From positions 48,350 to 89,758 of the forward strand of contig VXMH01000006.1 in assembly GCA_009841235.1 (NCBI GenBank): a stretch of 41,409 bases of DNA. Direction: 5' to 3'. Positions 1 to 8,334 of the stretch are shown piece by piece; position 1 is the first letter of the stretch, and each line of letters opens with the position of its first letter. Under the pieces are notes generated by a model. That model saw only the letters and a program-made list of their open reading frames with translations. It ran no database searches and was not told the origin of the DNA. The DNA is from Caldilineaceae bacterium SB0661_bin_32. Its GTDB lineage: Bacteria > Chloroflexota > Anaerolineae > Caldilineales > Caldilineaceae. Made by a program: the position numbers and the translations under genes.

Positions 1-895
1 ACTGGTCGCCCTCCAGCGCGGTGTGCAGACCGTCGGCGAACTGGAGTCGGAGTGTGTGCTCACCGGGCTCCAGTTCGAGGGTGGCGGTCGTCTGGCCCTT
101 GCCGTAGTGGAGATGCTGCTCGTCGGTGGGGATGATCTCTCCGGCGGGAATGAAGTCGGTGTCGACCAGGATATGAAAATGTCCTGCGCCGTCGTTGACT
201 TCGCCGGATGGCTCGACGACGAGGCCCGTAGCCGTCATCACGACTTCAAACGGTGAGGTGACGGCCGTGCCGTCAAGAGGATCAAAGAAGGCCGCGGACT
301 GTTCGGGGGCGCCTTCTTCAACGAAGACGATAATGGTGTCGCGGTATTCGTCCCCCTCCAGGGCTGTATGGAGGCTGTCCGCGAACTGCAGATGCAGAGT
401 GTGCTCACCGGGCGTGAGCGTCAGCTCCGCCTCAAGAGAGCCGTCTCCGAAATGGAGATGCTGCTCGTCGGTCGGGATAATCTCTCCGGCCTCGATGAAA
501 TCGGTATCGACGAGAATGTGCATGTGTCCCGATCCGGGAACGACTTCGCCCGACGGGTCAACCGCCACCCCTGCCGCGCCCATCTTCACGACGAAAGTGG
601 GCGGTACGATTGCGTTGCTGGTAGGCTGTCGGAAGAAAACCTCGGGCGGGACAGGCTCCTCCTGGCTCTCCTCGTCCTGCGATGGCGCCTCGGACGTCGC
701 CTCCTCATCAGCCTCCTGTTCAGCCTCCGTTTCCGATTCAACGTCGGCGGCGGCCAGGGTCGCTTGCCTTTCCGCGTCGCGGGCCGACTTCAGATCGGCG
801 CGAAACGTATCGACCGCCGAGTTGATGACATAGATGAGAATTAGAAGGCCCAGGATAGGGCCGCCGGCTCGGATCAAGGGGTGAACTCTGTTCAT
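1..895 (-). CDS. Membrane-anchored protein with two DUF4399 domains (C-terminus beyond window)
   Basis: This minus-strand gene starts at ATG 895 and is still open at base 1, so only about 298 residues are visible. It begins with a short basic stretch and one hydrophobic segment (about residues 12-27), followed by a highly acidic Glu/Ala/Ser-rich linker (about 45-80). Two copies of a DUF4399-type domain follow, about 115 residues apart. Each contains a GH(M/F)HILVDTDF motif, then IIPTDEQHLH and an L.PGEHTL..QFAD motif. The layout suggests a single-pass anchored protein with its repeats outside the membrane. The function of DUF4399 is unknown; the conserved His residues could bind metal, but this is inference. 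A GGAG ribosome site lies about 8 bases before the ATG. Confidence in the family is good; the C-terminus is not seen. Confidence 0.85.
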   Translation of the reverse strand, partial: MNRVHPLIRAGGPILGLLILIYVINSAVDTFRADLKSARDAERQATLAAADVESETEAEQEADEEATSEAPSQDEESQEEPVPPEVFFRQPTSNAIVPPTFVVKMGAAGVAVDPSGEVVPGSGHMHILVDTDFIEAGEIIPTDEQHLHFGDGSLEAELTLTPGEHTLHLQFADSLHTALEGDEYRDTIIVFVEEGAPEQSAAFFDPLDGTAVTSPFEVVMTATGLVVEPSGEVNDGAGHFHILVDTDFIPAGEIIPTDEQHLHYGKGQTTATLELEPGEHTLRLQFADGLHTALEGDQ

Positions 896-963
896 TGAGA
901 CGCTCCGTCGGAGTAAATGTCGTAGTCTGTATCGTCAAACCAACTGGCAGTTTCCCACACGGA

Positions 964-991
964 ATTATACTGTTTCCGAATTCGCTGGCAA
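964..991 (-). promoter_or_regulatory. Candidate sigma70 promoter for the DUF4399 gene, inside the end of smc
   Basis: Read on the minus strand, TTGCCA (986-991) and a perfect TATAAT (964-969) are separated by 16 bases. The TAA stop codon of smc (965-967) is part of the -10 box. Transcription would start near 957, leaving a leader of about 60 bases before ATG 895. Motif match only. Confidence 0.5.
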
Positions 992-3900
992 GTGGGAAGG
1001 CAATTCGCCCTTCTCCAGTCTGAGGCTTATGACCCTGCTGACCCCGTCGTCCCCCATCGTAATGCCGAAAATGCTGTTGGCGATTTCGAGAGTGCGCCGG
1101 TTGTGGGTGATTACAATAAACTGTGTGCGTTCGCGTAGCAGATCCATGGCCGTTCGGAGCCGGTCGACGTTTGCCTCGTCAAGAGTTGCATCCACCTCGT
1201 CGAGCACGCAGAACGGGGTCGGGCTGACGCGCAGGATGGCAAACACGAGGGCGCAAGCGGTCAAGGAGCGCTCGCCTCCGGAGAGGAGGTCCAGGCTTTG
1301 TGTGCGCTTTCCCGGGAGACGGGCGTAGATCTCTACACCCGTATTCAGAATGTCGGCGGGTTCAGTCATGGAGATCTGTGCCGTTCCCCCTTGGAGTAGC
1401 AGTCTGAAGAAACTGTCGAATTCGGTGGAGACTGCGTCGAATGTGCGGCGCAACTCACCCTCCATGCGATTGTCCAGTTCACTGATGACCTGCTGCAGGT
1501 CACGGGCGGCCCTTTCGAGATCGTCCGCCTGCGTCTGGAGGAAGCGAAAGCGGCTGGCGGCCTCTTCGTACTCCCGGGGCGCCTCCGGGTTGACATTGCT
1601 CAATCGCCGCACGCGAGCGCGCGTCTCCCTGACGTCATCCTTCAGTCCGGCCGGCAGCTCCTGGACGACGGGCAGTTGGGCCACGAGCGCCTGCAGCGGA
1701 AGGGGGGGTTGATAGGCAAGGCCGGCAGCCTCCTCCATATCGGCGAGCCCGAAGTCCTGGCGAATCTCGCGACGAAGGCTTTGCAAACGGTCTTCGGTTC
1801 GTTGCAGAGCGAGCCGCGAGGCGTTCCAGTCTGACTCGGTCTGCAACACGAGCTGTTGCCCTGCTCTCTCCTCTTCCTCGGCGCGCGCAAGTTCCCGGTC
1901 CAGCTGCCTCAGGTCGGAATCCAGCTCAGCAACCTTGCGCTGATGCGTGTCCCGTTCTGCATCCAGTTCCCTTTCCTCGGCAGATGCGCGGCTGATGTCG
2001 CAGCGCAGCCCGTCTGCTTCCTCAACCAGCTCCGTCTGCCGATCAGACAGTGATCGGAGCTGGCTGTCGATCCGAATCAGACTGCGTCTCTGATCGGCTT
2101 CGAGCGCGCGCCGGTTGTTCAGGTTCTCTTGCGCAGCGGCGGCCTCGGCTCGCAGGTCCGCCAGCCGGAGGAGCATCCCGTCGGGACCAGTCTGGGCGGC
2201 CCGTTCTGTTAGAGAGGCACGTTCCCGGGCGTCAGCCAGCGTAACCGCGGCCTCTTTCAGGGCCGCCCTGACCTGCGCCTCATTCGTGTCCAGGGCTGCC
2301 AGTTCAGAGCTGGTCTGATCGAGTCCCCGCAGATGCCAGGCAGCTTCCTGTTCGGACCGGGCAGCGTGGAGCCTGGCTCGTTCCAACGCAGCTTGCCGCC
2401 GCTGTACATCCCTGAGCAGGCGTTGCCGCTGTCTTTCCAGATCCGCTCTTCTCCTGGTCTGCCCTTCGACCTCAAGTCGGGTTGCCCGCATTTTTTCCTC
2501 GGCAAGGCGGGCCTTTGACTTGGCGCGACCCAATTCTGCGGGCAGTTCGCGCGCCTCCCTCTCCCAGGCCAGCACGGATCTGCGCTGCCGGCGGCCATCG
2601 TTACCCCCGGTGACAGCCCCGCCCGGGCGAATGATCTCCCCTCCCAGCGTTACGACGGTTGGCAGCGCGACGTAGTTGGAGGCCAGGTCATTGGGACGGC
2701 GGCCGTTTCTGGAATGATCTGAATGCAGGTCAAGAGCGTGGCGGGCCGCCTCGAGATCGTTGGCGATCCAGACTCGCTGCAGGAGATGATGGATCGCCGG
2801 CGAAACTTCGGAGTCGAACTGCACTGAGCTGGCTGCGTTCCCGAGAATTCCATTGGAACTGGGCGCCGGGATTGGTCCCCCTGATCGCAGGCGGTCAAGG
2901 GGCAGAAATGTGGCGCGCCCCGCGCCCTCGCTCGTCAGGTAGTCGATCGCGCCCCGGGCGTCCCGCCACGTCTCGGCAATCACGTTCTGCAGGGCGGCCC
3001 CCAGAGCAACTTCGATGGCCCGTTCCAGCTGGGCCGGAACCTGAACTCGCGAGGCTACAGTGCCCAGGATCCCTTGCAGCCTGCCTTGCTCCGACGCCTG
3101 CAGAATGGAGCGAACCGCGCTGGCGTAAACGGTCCCTTCTCCGCGCACCGGCCGCAGCAGGTCGAGTCGTGTCTGAAGGCGCTCGAGTTCCCTCTGGTCG
3201 CGGTTCCCTTCCTCTTCCACCGTGCGAAGCGCGACGGTCCCGGCTTCAATGGAGCTGCTGAGCGCGTGCATCTCAGCATGAACCCTGTCGACTTCGGATG
3301 TACTTTCAGCGTTTTCCGCCTCCAACGCGGTCAAATCGGCAGCGGCCTCTTTGGCCGCCTCGCTGCGCTGTCGAATATCGTCCTCGTATTGGGCCAATCT
3401 CCCATTCAAGGCGGCGCGGCGTTCATCGAGCTGCTCCAGCCGGCTGCGGAGTTCGGCGACCTGGCTTTCTGCTTTACGGGCTGCCGCCGCGGCCTCGCGC
3501 CACCGTTCCTGGGCGGCGTTCCGTTCCTTTTCCCGTTGAGCAAGTTGGGATTGAAGGCGGTCAACGGTCTGCTGACAGCTGTCTCGCCGCCCCTGGACGA
3601 GCTCAAGTTCGACGCGCAACTCTTCCAGCCTCTGCTGCACCGCCTCCTTTTCTGCATGAAGACGGCGCCGCTCGGCTTCCAGATCATCCCGGCGGGCTGC
3701 AACCTGTCTGAGCCGTTCCTGCGACACGGCGAGACGGCGGATTACTTCGGCGGTTCGGCGGTGCCGGGCTTCACTGATCTGATTCCGTTCGCCCTGTTCG
3801 GCGCGCAACCTGGTCTGGCGAAGTCGGAGATCGTCGAGTCCGGCTCGGACTTCGTCCAACCTGTCGCGGCGGGACTGGGTGGAAATCCTGTCATGCTCGG

Positions 3901-4645
3901 CCTTTTGACGGGCTTGCGTGAGGTCGCTGAGCGTACGGTGCCACTGAAAGCCGTACCAGACCTGGAGCAGTTCCTTCAGGTCCGTTTCGATCTGAAGCCT
4001 TTCGAGTGCTCTGTCTGCCTGTCGTTTCAGGCTGGCGAGGCGGGGCGAAAGCTCGGTCAGAACATCGCGGACGCGGTCAAGGTTCAGCTGTGTTGCCCCC
4101 AACCGTCTCAGGGCCGCGTGCCGTTTCTGCTGATAGCCGGTGATGCCCGCAGCCTCCTCGAAAAGCGCACGCCGTTCCTCCGGCCTCAGGCTGAGGACCC
4201 GGTCGATCAGCCCCTGGCCGATCACCGCATAGGCCCGCCTTCCCAGCCCGCTGGGTCCCAGCAGCTGTGTAATCTCCTGCAAGCGAACCTTCTGGCCGTT
4301 GATCAGGTACTCATTGTCACCGTCGCGGTAGGCCCGGCGGGTGATCTCCACTTCGCTGAAATCGATGCTGAGTTCGCCGGCTTCATTGTCGAGGACGATG
4401 CTGACGGCCGCCATTCCCTGTCTGGCTTTTCTGTCACTCCCTGAGAAGATGACGTCAACGGTCCTTTTTGAGCGCAGCAGTCCGAAGCTTTGCTCCCCCA
4501 GGCACCAGCGGATGGCATCGGCAACGTTACTCTTTCCGCACCCGTTTGGCCCAACGATCGCGGTTACGCCGGAACCGAAGGTGAACTCCGTCTGCTGGGC
4601 AAAGGTCTTGAAACCCTTCAGGGTTACACTCTTGATCCGAAGCAT
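965..4645 (-). CDS. smc: Chromosome segregation ATPase SMC
   Basis: A protein of 1226 residues, typical for bacterial SMC, the ATPase that dimerises and extrudes or tethers DNA loops with ScpA and ScpB. The N-terminal head begins [15 protein letters not shown] and has Walker [10 protein letters not shown] at residues 32-40, followed by the Q-loop region near LGEQS. Two long Glu/Arg/Gln-rich coiled-coil arms (about 165-500 and 690-1060) flank a hinge (about 520-680), which includes [14 protein letters not shown]. The C-terminal head has the ABC signature LSGGERS at about 1121 and Walker B with D-loop, [12 protein letters not shown], at about 1145. No good ribosome site precedes ATG 4645, but the start matches the family N-terminus exactly. 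The gene follows a membrane protein gene on the same strand after 84 bases. The usual neighbours rnc and ftsY are not present, nor are scpA and scpB. Confidence 0.97.
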   Translation of the reverse strand: MLRIKSVTLKGFKTFAQQTEFTFGSGVTAIVGPNGCGKSNVADAIRWCLGEQSFGLLRSKRTVDVIFSGSDRKARQGMAAVSIVLDNEAGELSIDFSEVEITRRAYRDGDNEYLINGQKVRLQEITQLLGPSGLGRRAYAVIGQGLIDRVLSLRPEERRALFEEAAGITGYQQKRHAALRRLGATQLNLDRVRDVLTELSPRLASLKRQADRALERLQIETDLKELLQVWYGFQWHRTLSDLTQARQKAEHDRISTQSRRDRLDEVRAGLDDLRLRQTRLRAEQGERNQISEARHRRTAEVIRRLAVSQERLRQVAARRDDLEAERRRLHAEKEAVQQRLEELRVELELVQGRRDSCQQTVDRLQSQLAQREKERNAAQERWREAAAAARKAESQVAELRSRLEQLDERRAALNGRLAQYEDDIRQRSEAAKEAAADLTALEAENAESTSEVDRVHAEMHALSSSIEAGTVALRTVEEEGNRDQRELERLQTRLDLLRPVRGEGTVYASAVRSILQASEQGRLQGILGTVASRVQVPAQLERAIEVALGAALQNVIAETWRDARGAIDYLTSEGAGRATFLPLDRLRSGGPIPAPSSNGILGNAASSVQFDSEVSPAIHHLLQRVWIANDLEAARHALDLHSDHSRNGRRPNDLASNYVALPTVVTLGGEIIRPGGAVTGGNDGRRQRRSVLAWEREARELPAELGRAKSKARLAEEKMRATRLEVEGQTRRRADLERQRQRLLRDVQRRQAALERARLHAARSEQEAAWHLRGLDQTSSELAALDTNEAQVRAALKEAAVTLADARERASLTERAAQTGPDGMLLRLADLRAEAAAAQENLNNRRALEADQRRSLIRIDSQLRSLSDRQTELVEEADGLRCDISRASAEERELDAERDTHQRKVAELDSDLRQLDRELARAEEEERAGQQLVLQTESDWNASRLALQRTEDRLQSLRREIRQDFGLADMEEAAGLAYQPPLPLQALVAQLPVVQELPAGLKDDVRETRARVRRLSNVNPEAPREYEEAASRFRFLQTQADDLERAARDLQQVISELDNRMEGELRRTFDAVSTEFDSFFRLLLQGGTAQISMTEPADILNTGVEIYARLPGKRTQSLDLLSGGERSLTACALVFAILRVSPTPFCVLDEVDATLDEANVDRLRTAMDLLRERTQFIVITHNRRTLEIANSIFGITMGDDGVSRVISLRLEKGELPSHLPANSETV

Positions 4646-4729
4646 ATCTAACGTAGACGGGCGGAGACGGTTCGCCGCGGGCTGGCAGCCTGCCTCGATG
4701 GTTCACTGTCTTGCCATCAGACCTGCGCT

Positions 4730-5485
4730 TCACAGTGCCCAGATGGTGCGCCAAAGGCCCGGAAGCAGGAACTCCAGAACCAGTCCGAGAGCAATCAGGG
4801 CAACGGACACCGCCGCAAGGCGCCGCTGCCTCGCAAAGTAATGCGTCGGCCTCCAGATGTTGACCAATAGGGGTTGAGCCAGCATGGCGGCGAGCCCTGC
4901 ATATCCTGCCAGCGTCGCCAGCCTCCAGGGCATCAATCCGAGAAGCAGACCGGACGGCCCCTCCAGGGCCAGGCGTCCGACGCCGTACCCGAACTGATTC
5001 ACCGCTCGCATGAGAAACCAGAGGCCGACCAGCCCGGCCGAAAGCAGGCTGCCCAGGAGAATGCCCAAAAACTCTATCAGGCGAGACCCGGGGTTCTGAA
5101 GAATGGAGCCCGGCAGGCTGTGTCCGGTCGCCGACCACTCAAGCAAGGCGCGATGATAGGCAAAGCCGTCATGAATTGCCCGCTCAAATACGAGGGGCAG
5201 GAGCGCCGAGCCGGCGATCATCACGAGGAGCTGCAGTGCGAGCCAGGTAGCGAGCACAATAACTGCTGTCCCTATCCTGCCTCTCCTGAGCGGCACGGCC
5301 AGAAAGAGGGTTATGGCCACTGTCTGCGCGATCGGCAGGAAATTCGGTTGTCCCAGGGCGGCGGGCAGAGCCGTCGTGAGCAAGGCGAAGAATCCGAAAG
5401 TAACGTAGTAAATGGGATCCTTTACCAGGTCATAGCGACGCGGTTTTGCCGTGCCGTTTGGCGCGGCTTGAACGGAATCATGCAT
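4730..5485 (-). CDS. Polytopic membrane protein of unknown function
   Basis: I do not recognise the family. From ATG 5485 the protein has 251 residues: a short polar N-terminus ([11 protein letters not shown]), then about six hydrophobic segments separated by short loops, and a C-terminus ending in a hydrophobic helix. The reading frame is open further upstream, but ATG 5485 is preferred because an extended -10 box TGCTATAAT ends six bases before it. This places the transcription start on or next to the ATG, which would make a leaderless mRNA. It sits just upstream of smc on the same strand, so the two may be co-transcribed. There is no signal peptide, enzyme motif or conserved catalytic residue that I can point to. 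Confidence 0.7.
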   Translation of the reverse strand: MHDSVQAAPNGTAKPRRYDLVKDPIYYVTFGFFALLTTALPAALGQPNFLPIAQTVAITLFLAVPLRRGRIGTAVIVLATWLALQLLVMIAGSALLPLVFERAIHDGFAYHRALLEWSATGHSLPGSILQNPGSRLIEFLGILLGSLLSAGLVGLWFLMRAVNQFGYGVGRLALEGPSGLLLGLMPWRLATLAGYAGLAAMLAQPLLVNIWRPTHYFARQRRLAAVSVALIALGLVLEFLLPGLWRTIWAL

Positions 5486-5491
5486 ATTCTG

Positions 5492-5500
5492 ATTATAGCA
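5492..5500 (-). promoter_or_regulatory. Extended -10 promoter giving a leaderless mRNA for the membrane protein gene
   Basis: The minus strand reads TGCTATAAT, a perfect extended -10 element. Its last base is at 5492 and the ATG begins at 5485, so transcription should start at or within a base of the start codon. No clear -35 box is seen, as is common for extended -10 promoters. The same nine bases occur upstream of the GDP-hexose reductase gene (41185-41193). Confidence 0.6.
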
Positions 5501-5687
5501 CCCGATGGCGAGGATGGGCGAAAGCAGGCGAATTGGGGTGCATCCCGGATTTTCGCGGTGATCAGTCAAACGGTGGTGGTTTCAACCCAAGCAACAGTTC
5601 GGCCCCTCTTAACGTACAATAATATAAAATATACCAACACAACCGCATCGCAGACAGACCGCTCCTCAGCCATCGACAGGATGAACT

Positions 5688-5763
5688 GGGGTCCCCAAAA
5701 AACTTGACAAAACCTGCAAAAACCTGGCAACATCCTTCAGCGCATTCACCGTCGAGCCGTTGA
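5688..5763. repeat. Tandem intergenic repeat, copy 1
   Basis: The unit starts with the self-complementary block GGGGTCCCC, then an A-run, ACTTGACAAAACCTGC and a second CCTGGCAA block, and ends in CATCCTTCAGCGCATT and GTCGAGCCGTTGA. Two further copies follow directly. Three different spacings and internal variation show that it is an old, degenerate array. Confidence 0.7.
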
Positions 5764-5771
5764 GAAAAAGA

Positions 5772-5863
5772 GGGGGGGGGTCCCCCCCAAAAACATGACA
5801 AAACCTGCCAAACATGACAAATCCTGCCAAAATCCTTCCGCGCATTAACGATTGAGCCGTTGA
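5772..5863. repeat. Tandem intergenic repeat, copy 2
   Basis: This copy begins with GGGTCCCCCCC and continues with ACATGACAAAACCTGCC. The ACATGACAAA.CCTGCC block is present twice, which makes this copy about 16 bases longer. It ends with ATCCTTCCGCGCATT and GATTGAGCCGTTGA, like copy 1. Confidence 0.7.
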
Positions 5864-5870
5864 ATGGAAC

Positions 5871-5921
5871 GGGGGAGTCCCCCCAAAAAAACCTGACAAA
5901 ACCTGTCCAAATCCTTCAGCG
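5871..5921. repeat. Tandem intergenic repeat, copy 3 (truncated)
   Basis: The copy starts GGGGGAGTCCCCCC, followed by an A-run, ACCTGACAAAACCTG and ATCCTTCAGCGC. It stops there, without the ATT...GAGCCGTTGA end found in copies 1 and 2. Confidence 0.65.
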
Positions 5922-6012
5922 CTCCCCCGCCGCGCCTGACCTCCATCCATCGCCGCAGTCACTGACCGCCGGCCACTGCAGTTCCGAACTCAGCCGCATC
6001 ACCGCAGACCTG

Positions 6013-6021
6013 TGGTATACT
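6013..6021 (+). promoter_or_regulatory. Extended -10 promoter upstream of the MocA-like gene
   Basis: TGGTATACT matches the extended -10 consensus TGnTATAAT with one change. An ATG starts at 6028, seven bases after the last T, which is the expected transcription start. The spacing is identical to that at the divergent membrane protein gene. Confidence 0.55.
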
Positions 6022-6027
6022 GCACAA

Positions 6028-6129
6028 ATGGACGAAAAACGCTGGTCCGGGACACAGTTCGCGCATCCTTCAGACCCTTCTTCGTCGCCCGGTTCAGGAA
6101 CGGTTGACCTTGTCTCGCGCTCCTTCTGA
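6028..6129 (+). CDS. Possible 33-residue leader peptide overlapping the MocA-like gene
   Basis: The ATG at 6028 coincides with the predicted transcription start and opens a 33-codon frame, MDEKRWSGTQF to VDLVSRSF. It stops at 6129, 26 bases inside the start of the next gene, in a different frame. The peptide has no recognisable domain. It may be a leaderless leader peptide whose translation couples to the downstream TTG start, or a chance frame. An alternative is that a frameshift separates a true N-terminus from the enzyme, but the enzyme frame already contains its full conserved N-terminal motif, which argues against this. Confidence 0.3.
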   Translation: MDEKRWSGTQFAHPSDPSSSPGSGTVDLVSRSF

Positions 6130-6793
6130 ACGCTCGGCAGAGCAGGCGGCAACGTCCGACTGCGGGCCGCCAGGACGTGTTGAAGGTGTGGCGGCGGTGG
6201 TGGCTGCAGCCGGATTCAGCAGCAGGATGGGACGCTTCAAGCCACTGCTTCCGTGGAGACGCGGGACAGTCATTGAGGCGGTTGCGGCCGGCCTGGCTGG
6301 CGGTGGGGCCTCTCCCGTCTATATCGTGACCGGCCATCGCGGGGCCGAAATCGCCGAACGTCTGACGCCAGGCGCCGCTGTGGCCGTTTCCAATCCTGAC
6401 TACCGGAAGAACGAGATGCTGCGCTCCTATCAAGTGGGAATCGAAGCGTTGCGTCGAGATGGCCGGCCGGTACAGGGAACGCTTCTGGCGCTGGGAGACC
6501 AGCCGCACATTCCGGCCGCCGTGATCCGGCAGATCACTGACAGAGCGCGGGCACGCCCTGAGGCGGTGGTCGTTCCCAGCTACATGCGCCGGCGCGGGCA
6601 TCCTGTCTACCTGCCTCAGAGGTTTTTTCCCAAACTGCTGAGTTTGGAGAGCGGACAGTCGCTCCGGAATCTGTTGCAGGCCATAGGCGAAGAGATCGTT
6701 TACGAGGTGGTTGAGAGCGACTGCGTGCGGCGGGACATGGATCTGCCGGCCGAGTACGAGTCCTTGCGTGCGCAATTTGAGTGGACGGAATGA
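6104..6793 (+). CDS. MocA/MobA-like nucleotidyltransferase, probable molybdenum cofactor cytidylyltransferase
   Basis: A 229-residue member of the MobA-like NTP transferase family. These enzymes attach CMP or GMP to molybdopterin for xanthine-dehydrogenase-type or DMSO-reductase-type enzymes. The nucleotide-binding signature AAAGFSSRMGRFKPLL is at residues 34-49, LLALGDQPHIP holds the acidic metal-binding residue (about 127-137), and a RRRGHPVYLP motif follows, as in MocA and in the CTP:molybdopterin branch. The start is taken as TTG 6104 because AGGA lies about five bases upstream; the first 25 residues are low in conservation, so a later GTG at 6188 is possible. The two XdhC-family genes downstream support a role in making the cytosine-dinucleotide cofactor for a molybdenum hydroxylase. 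No hydroxylase subunit gene is in the window. Confidence 0.85.
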   Translation: MTLSRAPSERSAEQAATSDCGPPGRVEGVAAVVAAAGFSSRMGRFKPLLPWRRGTVIEAVAAGLAGGGASPVYIVTGHRGAEIAERLTPGAAVAVSNPDYRKNEMLRSYQVGIEALRRDGRPVQGTLLALGDQPHIPAAVIRQITDRARARPEAVVVPSYMRRRGHPVYLPQRFFPKLLSLESGQSLRNLLQAIGEEIVYEVVESDCVRRDMDLPAEYESLRAQFEWTE

Positions 6794-6947
6794 AGTGGCG
6801 GACGCAAGCGCAAGGCTCATTCAGACAGGCAAACGGGTCTGAGCTACTCTGGATCTTCTTCGGGCGAGACCGATAGAAGCCATTTCGGGATCATTCCTTC
6901 TTCAGAGCGCGCCGCCGCGCCAGGGCGGCCGAAAGGAACGGCAAACC

Positions 6948-7301
6948 TTGACAGCGACGCTATATCACTACTTGAGAGAGATGCTTGAGGAAGAGCAGGC
7001 CGTTGCCGTAGCAACAATCGTCGACGCCAGGGGCTCTGTACCCAGAGAAGTAGGCGCGAAGATGGTAATTCACCCGCTGGGCAGGCATGTGGGAACGGTG
7101 GGTGGAGGCTGCGGTGAGGCCGATGTGATACGGGCCGGGCTGGATGTCATCCATGACGGGATTCCGCGGACCGTTCACGTTGACCTGACTGAAGACATTT
7201 CCATGAACAGTTTGGGCGTCTGCGGAGGCGTTATGGACGTGTTCGTAGAGCGCTGGGAGGGGGCCGCCGAAGCAGGCTCACCCGGCGGCAGAACTGATTA
7301 G
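6948..7301 (+). CDS. Stand-alone XdhC/CoxI-domain protein
   Basis: A 117-residue protein consisting of only the N-terminal XdhC_CoxI domain. It shows ARGSVPREVGAKMVI (about 26-40), GTVGGGCGEADV (about 47-58) and a C-terminal SLGVCGGVMDVFVE motif, all family hallmarks. Family members help insert the sulfurated molybdenum cofactor into xanthine dehydrogenase or CO-dehydrogenase-type hydroxylases. The TTG start at 6948 is chosen because AGGA lies 10 bases upstream and the N-terminus then matches the family helix YHYLREMLEEEQAVAVATIV. The C-terminal Rossmann domain is missing here but present in the XdhC gene about 1 kb downstream. The two are separated by terC on the opposite strand. Confidence 0.85.
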   Translation: MTATLYHYLREMLEEEQAVAVATIVDARGSVPREVGAKMVIHPLGRHVGTVGGGCGEADVIRAGLDVIHDGIPRTVHVDLTEDISMNSLGVCGGVMDVFVERWEGAAEAGSPGGRTD

Positions 7302-7338
7302 CGCCGGCTGTAAGTTCCCCAACAGGAGCGCTTGGCGC

Positions 7339-8133
7339 CTATCCTGGCTCGTCTTCCTCGTCCATCTCCTCTTTCGCTTCAAGAGTAGGAATGCGGCTGT
7401 GCAGGTGAACGGGCTGCGTTTTCTCTCGAACGCGAAGATTGATCAATTCGATGGCGAGCGAGAAGGCCATGGCGAAATAGGCATAGTTTTTCAGATGTAG
7501 CTCCTCAACCGCCTCGTGGAGCCACCCTTCCAGGACAAGCAGGAATCCAATCAGAATCAGAAAGGCCAGCGCCAGAATCTTCATCGTCGGGTGGCGTTCT
7601 ACAAAAGAGGCGATCGGCCCTGCGAAGACCAGCATAACGGCCGCCGCCGCCACGATTGCGGGGACCATTACCCAGAGATTTCCTGAGATTCCCACCGCTG
7701 TGATAACTGAATCGAGCGAAAAAACGAGGTCGACAATGATGATCTGGGTGATGACGGAGACGAAGGTTGCAGTGGCCTTGGTCTTGCGATCATGGCCCGC
7801 CGCCTCAAGTTTCTCGTGAATTTCAAAGGTGCTCTTTCCGATCAGGAAGAGGCCTCCGACAAGAAGAATCAGGTCGCGGCCGGAAACGTCATGGTCGAAC
7901 AGTGTGAACAGAGGGTAGGTCAGCCTCATGATCCAGGCGATGCTGAAAAGGAGCGCGATCCGGGCCAGCACGGCCAGTCCGATGCCGGTTGAGCGGGCTT
8001 TGGCCTGCTGATTTTCGGGCAGCTTGCCGCTGAGGATGGCAATGAAGATAACATTGTCAATGCCGAGAACGATTTCAAGCAGGACGAGTGTTAGCAGTGC
8101 GACCAGGTTCTCGGCTTGAAAAATTTCAGTCAT
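7339..8133 (-). CDS. TerC-family integral membrane protein
   Basis: A 264-residue membrane protein of the TerC family, which is linked to tellurite resistance and, in several bacteria, to export of manganese or metal loading of exported enzymes. Seven or so hydrophobic segments are visible. The two characteristic acidic motifs are present: LEIVLGIDNVIFIAILSGKL (about 19-38) and VDLVFSLDSVITAVG (about 135-150). The C-terminus is charged and acidic (KEEMDEEDEPG). An AGGAG ribosome site lies 11 bases before ATG 8133, and a well-formed promoter lies a further 80 bases upstream. It is inserted, in opposite orientation, between two XdhC-family genes; I see no functional link to them. Confidence 0.92.
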   Translation of the reverse strand: MTEIFQAENLVALLTLVLLEIVLGIDNVIFIAILSGKLPENQQAKARSTGIGLAVLARIALLFSIAWIMRLTYPLFTLFDHDVSGRDLILLVGGLFLIGKSTFEIHEKLEAAGHDRKTKATATFVSVITQIIIVDLVFSLDSVITAVGISGNLWVMVPAIVAAAAVMLVFAGPIASFVERHPTMKILALAFLILIGFLLVLEGWLHEAVEELHLKNYAYFAMAFSLAIELINLRVREKTQPVHLHSRIPTLEAKEEMDEEDEPG

Positions 8134-8155
8134 GCAGTTCTTGGCTCCTAATCAT

Positions 8156-8184
8156 GTCGGACATCCGACGGGGCCGTTGCCGGC
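8156..8184 (-). promoter_or_regulatory. Two small hairpins in the terC leader
   Basis: In the leader RNA read on the minus strand, GCCG-GCAA-CGGC (8184-8173) forms a stem closed by a GNRA tetraloop. A second stem, GTCGG-ATGT-CCGAC (8169-8156), follows just before the ribosome site. They lie between the predicted transcription start (about 8215) and ATG 8133. A regulatory role is inference. Confidence 0.35.
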
Positions 8185-8221
8185 AATTGCAAATCTGAAG
8201 CGGTGGAATGTCATTTGACGG

Positions 8222-8250
8222 ATTCTAGCACTTGTAATTGTACCTGTCTA
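8222..8250 (-). promoter_or_regulatory. Sigma70-type promoter for terC
   Basis: On the minus strand TAGACA (8245-8250) and TAGAAT (8222-8227) are separated by exactly 17 bases, and TGC precedes the -10 box, so it is also an extended -10. Transcription would start near 8215. Confidence 0.6.
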
Positions 8251-8334
8251 GCGCCGCCTGCAACGCTGGATCCAGCCGGCAAATGAGGACCGAAAACTGT
8301 CACCCGGCTGGGACGCAGAGGGTCACTGAAAGAG

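Larger units (their letters stand above)
5501..6012. other. Gene-free region of about 0.5 kb between divergent genes
   Basis: No convincing gene lies here. Bases 5609-5645 form an AT-rich patch in an otherwise GC-rich window. Bases 5688-5921 hold three degenerate tandem repeats, listed separately. Short open frames across the repeats have no family features or ribosome sites. The two flanking genes are transcribed outward, each from an extended -10 promoter at the edge of the gap. Confidence 0.6.

Noticed and set aside
195..844. Plus-strand frames of 212 and 158 codons at the left end
   Set aside because: The minus strand carries a coherent DUF4399 protein with signal/anchor, linker and repeated domains; the plus-strand translations are Ser/Arg-rich shadows.
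3074..4444. A 456-codon open frame on the plus strand opposite smc
   Set aside because: It is fully antisense to a certain gene, has no family motif and no ribosome site. Long antisense frames are common in GC-rich DNA.
5688..5921. CRISPR array
   Set aside because: Units are about 75 bases, degenerate and contiguous, with no spacers of even length and no cas genes nearby.
8134..8220. A yybP-ykoY manganese riboswitch in front of terC
   Set aside because: The two stems are too short and the conserved loop sequences of that riboswitch were not recognised by eye. A covariance-model search would decide.
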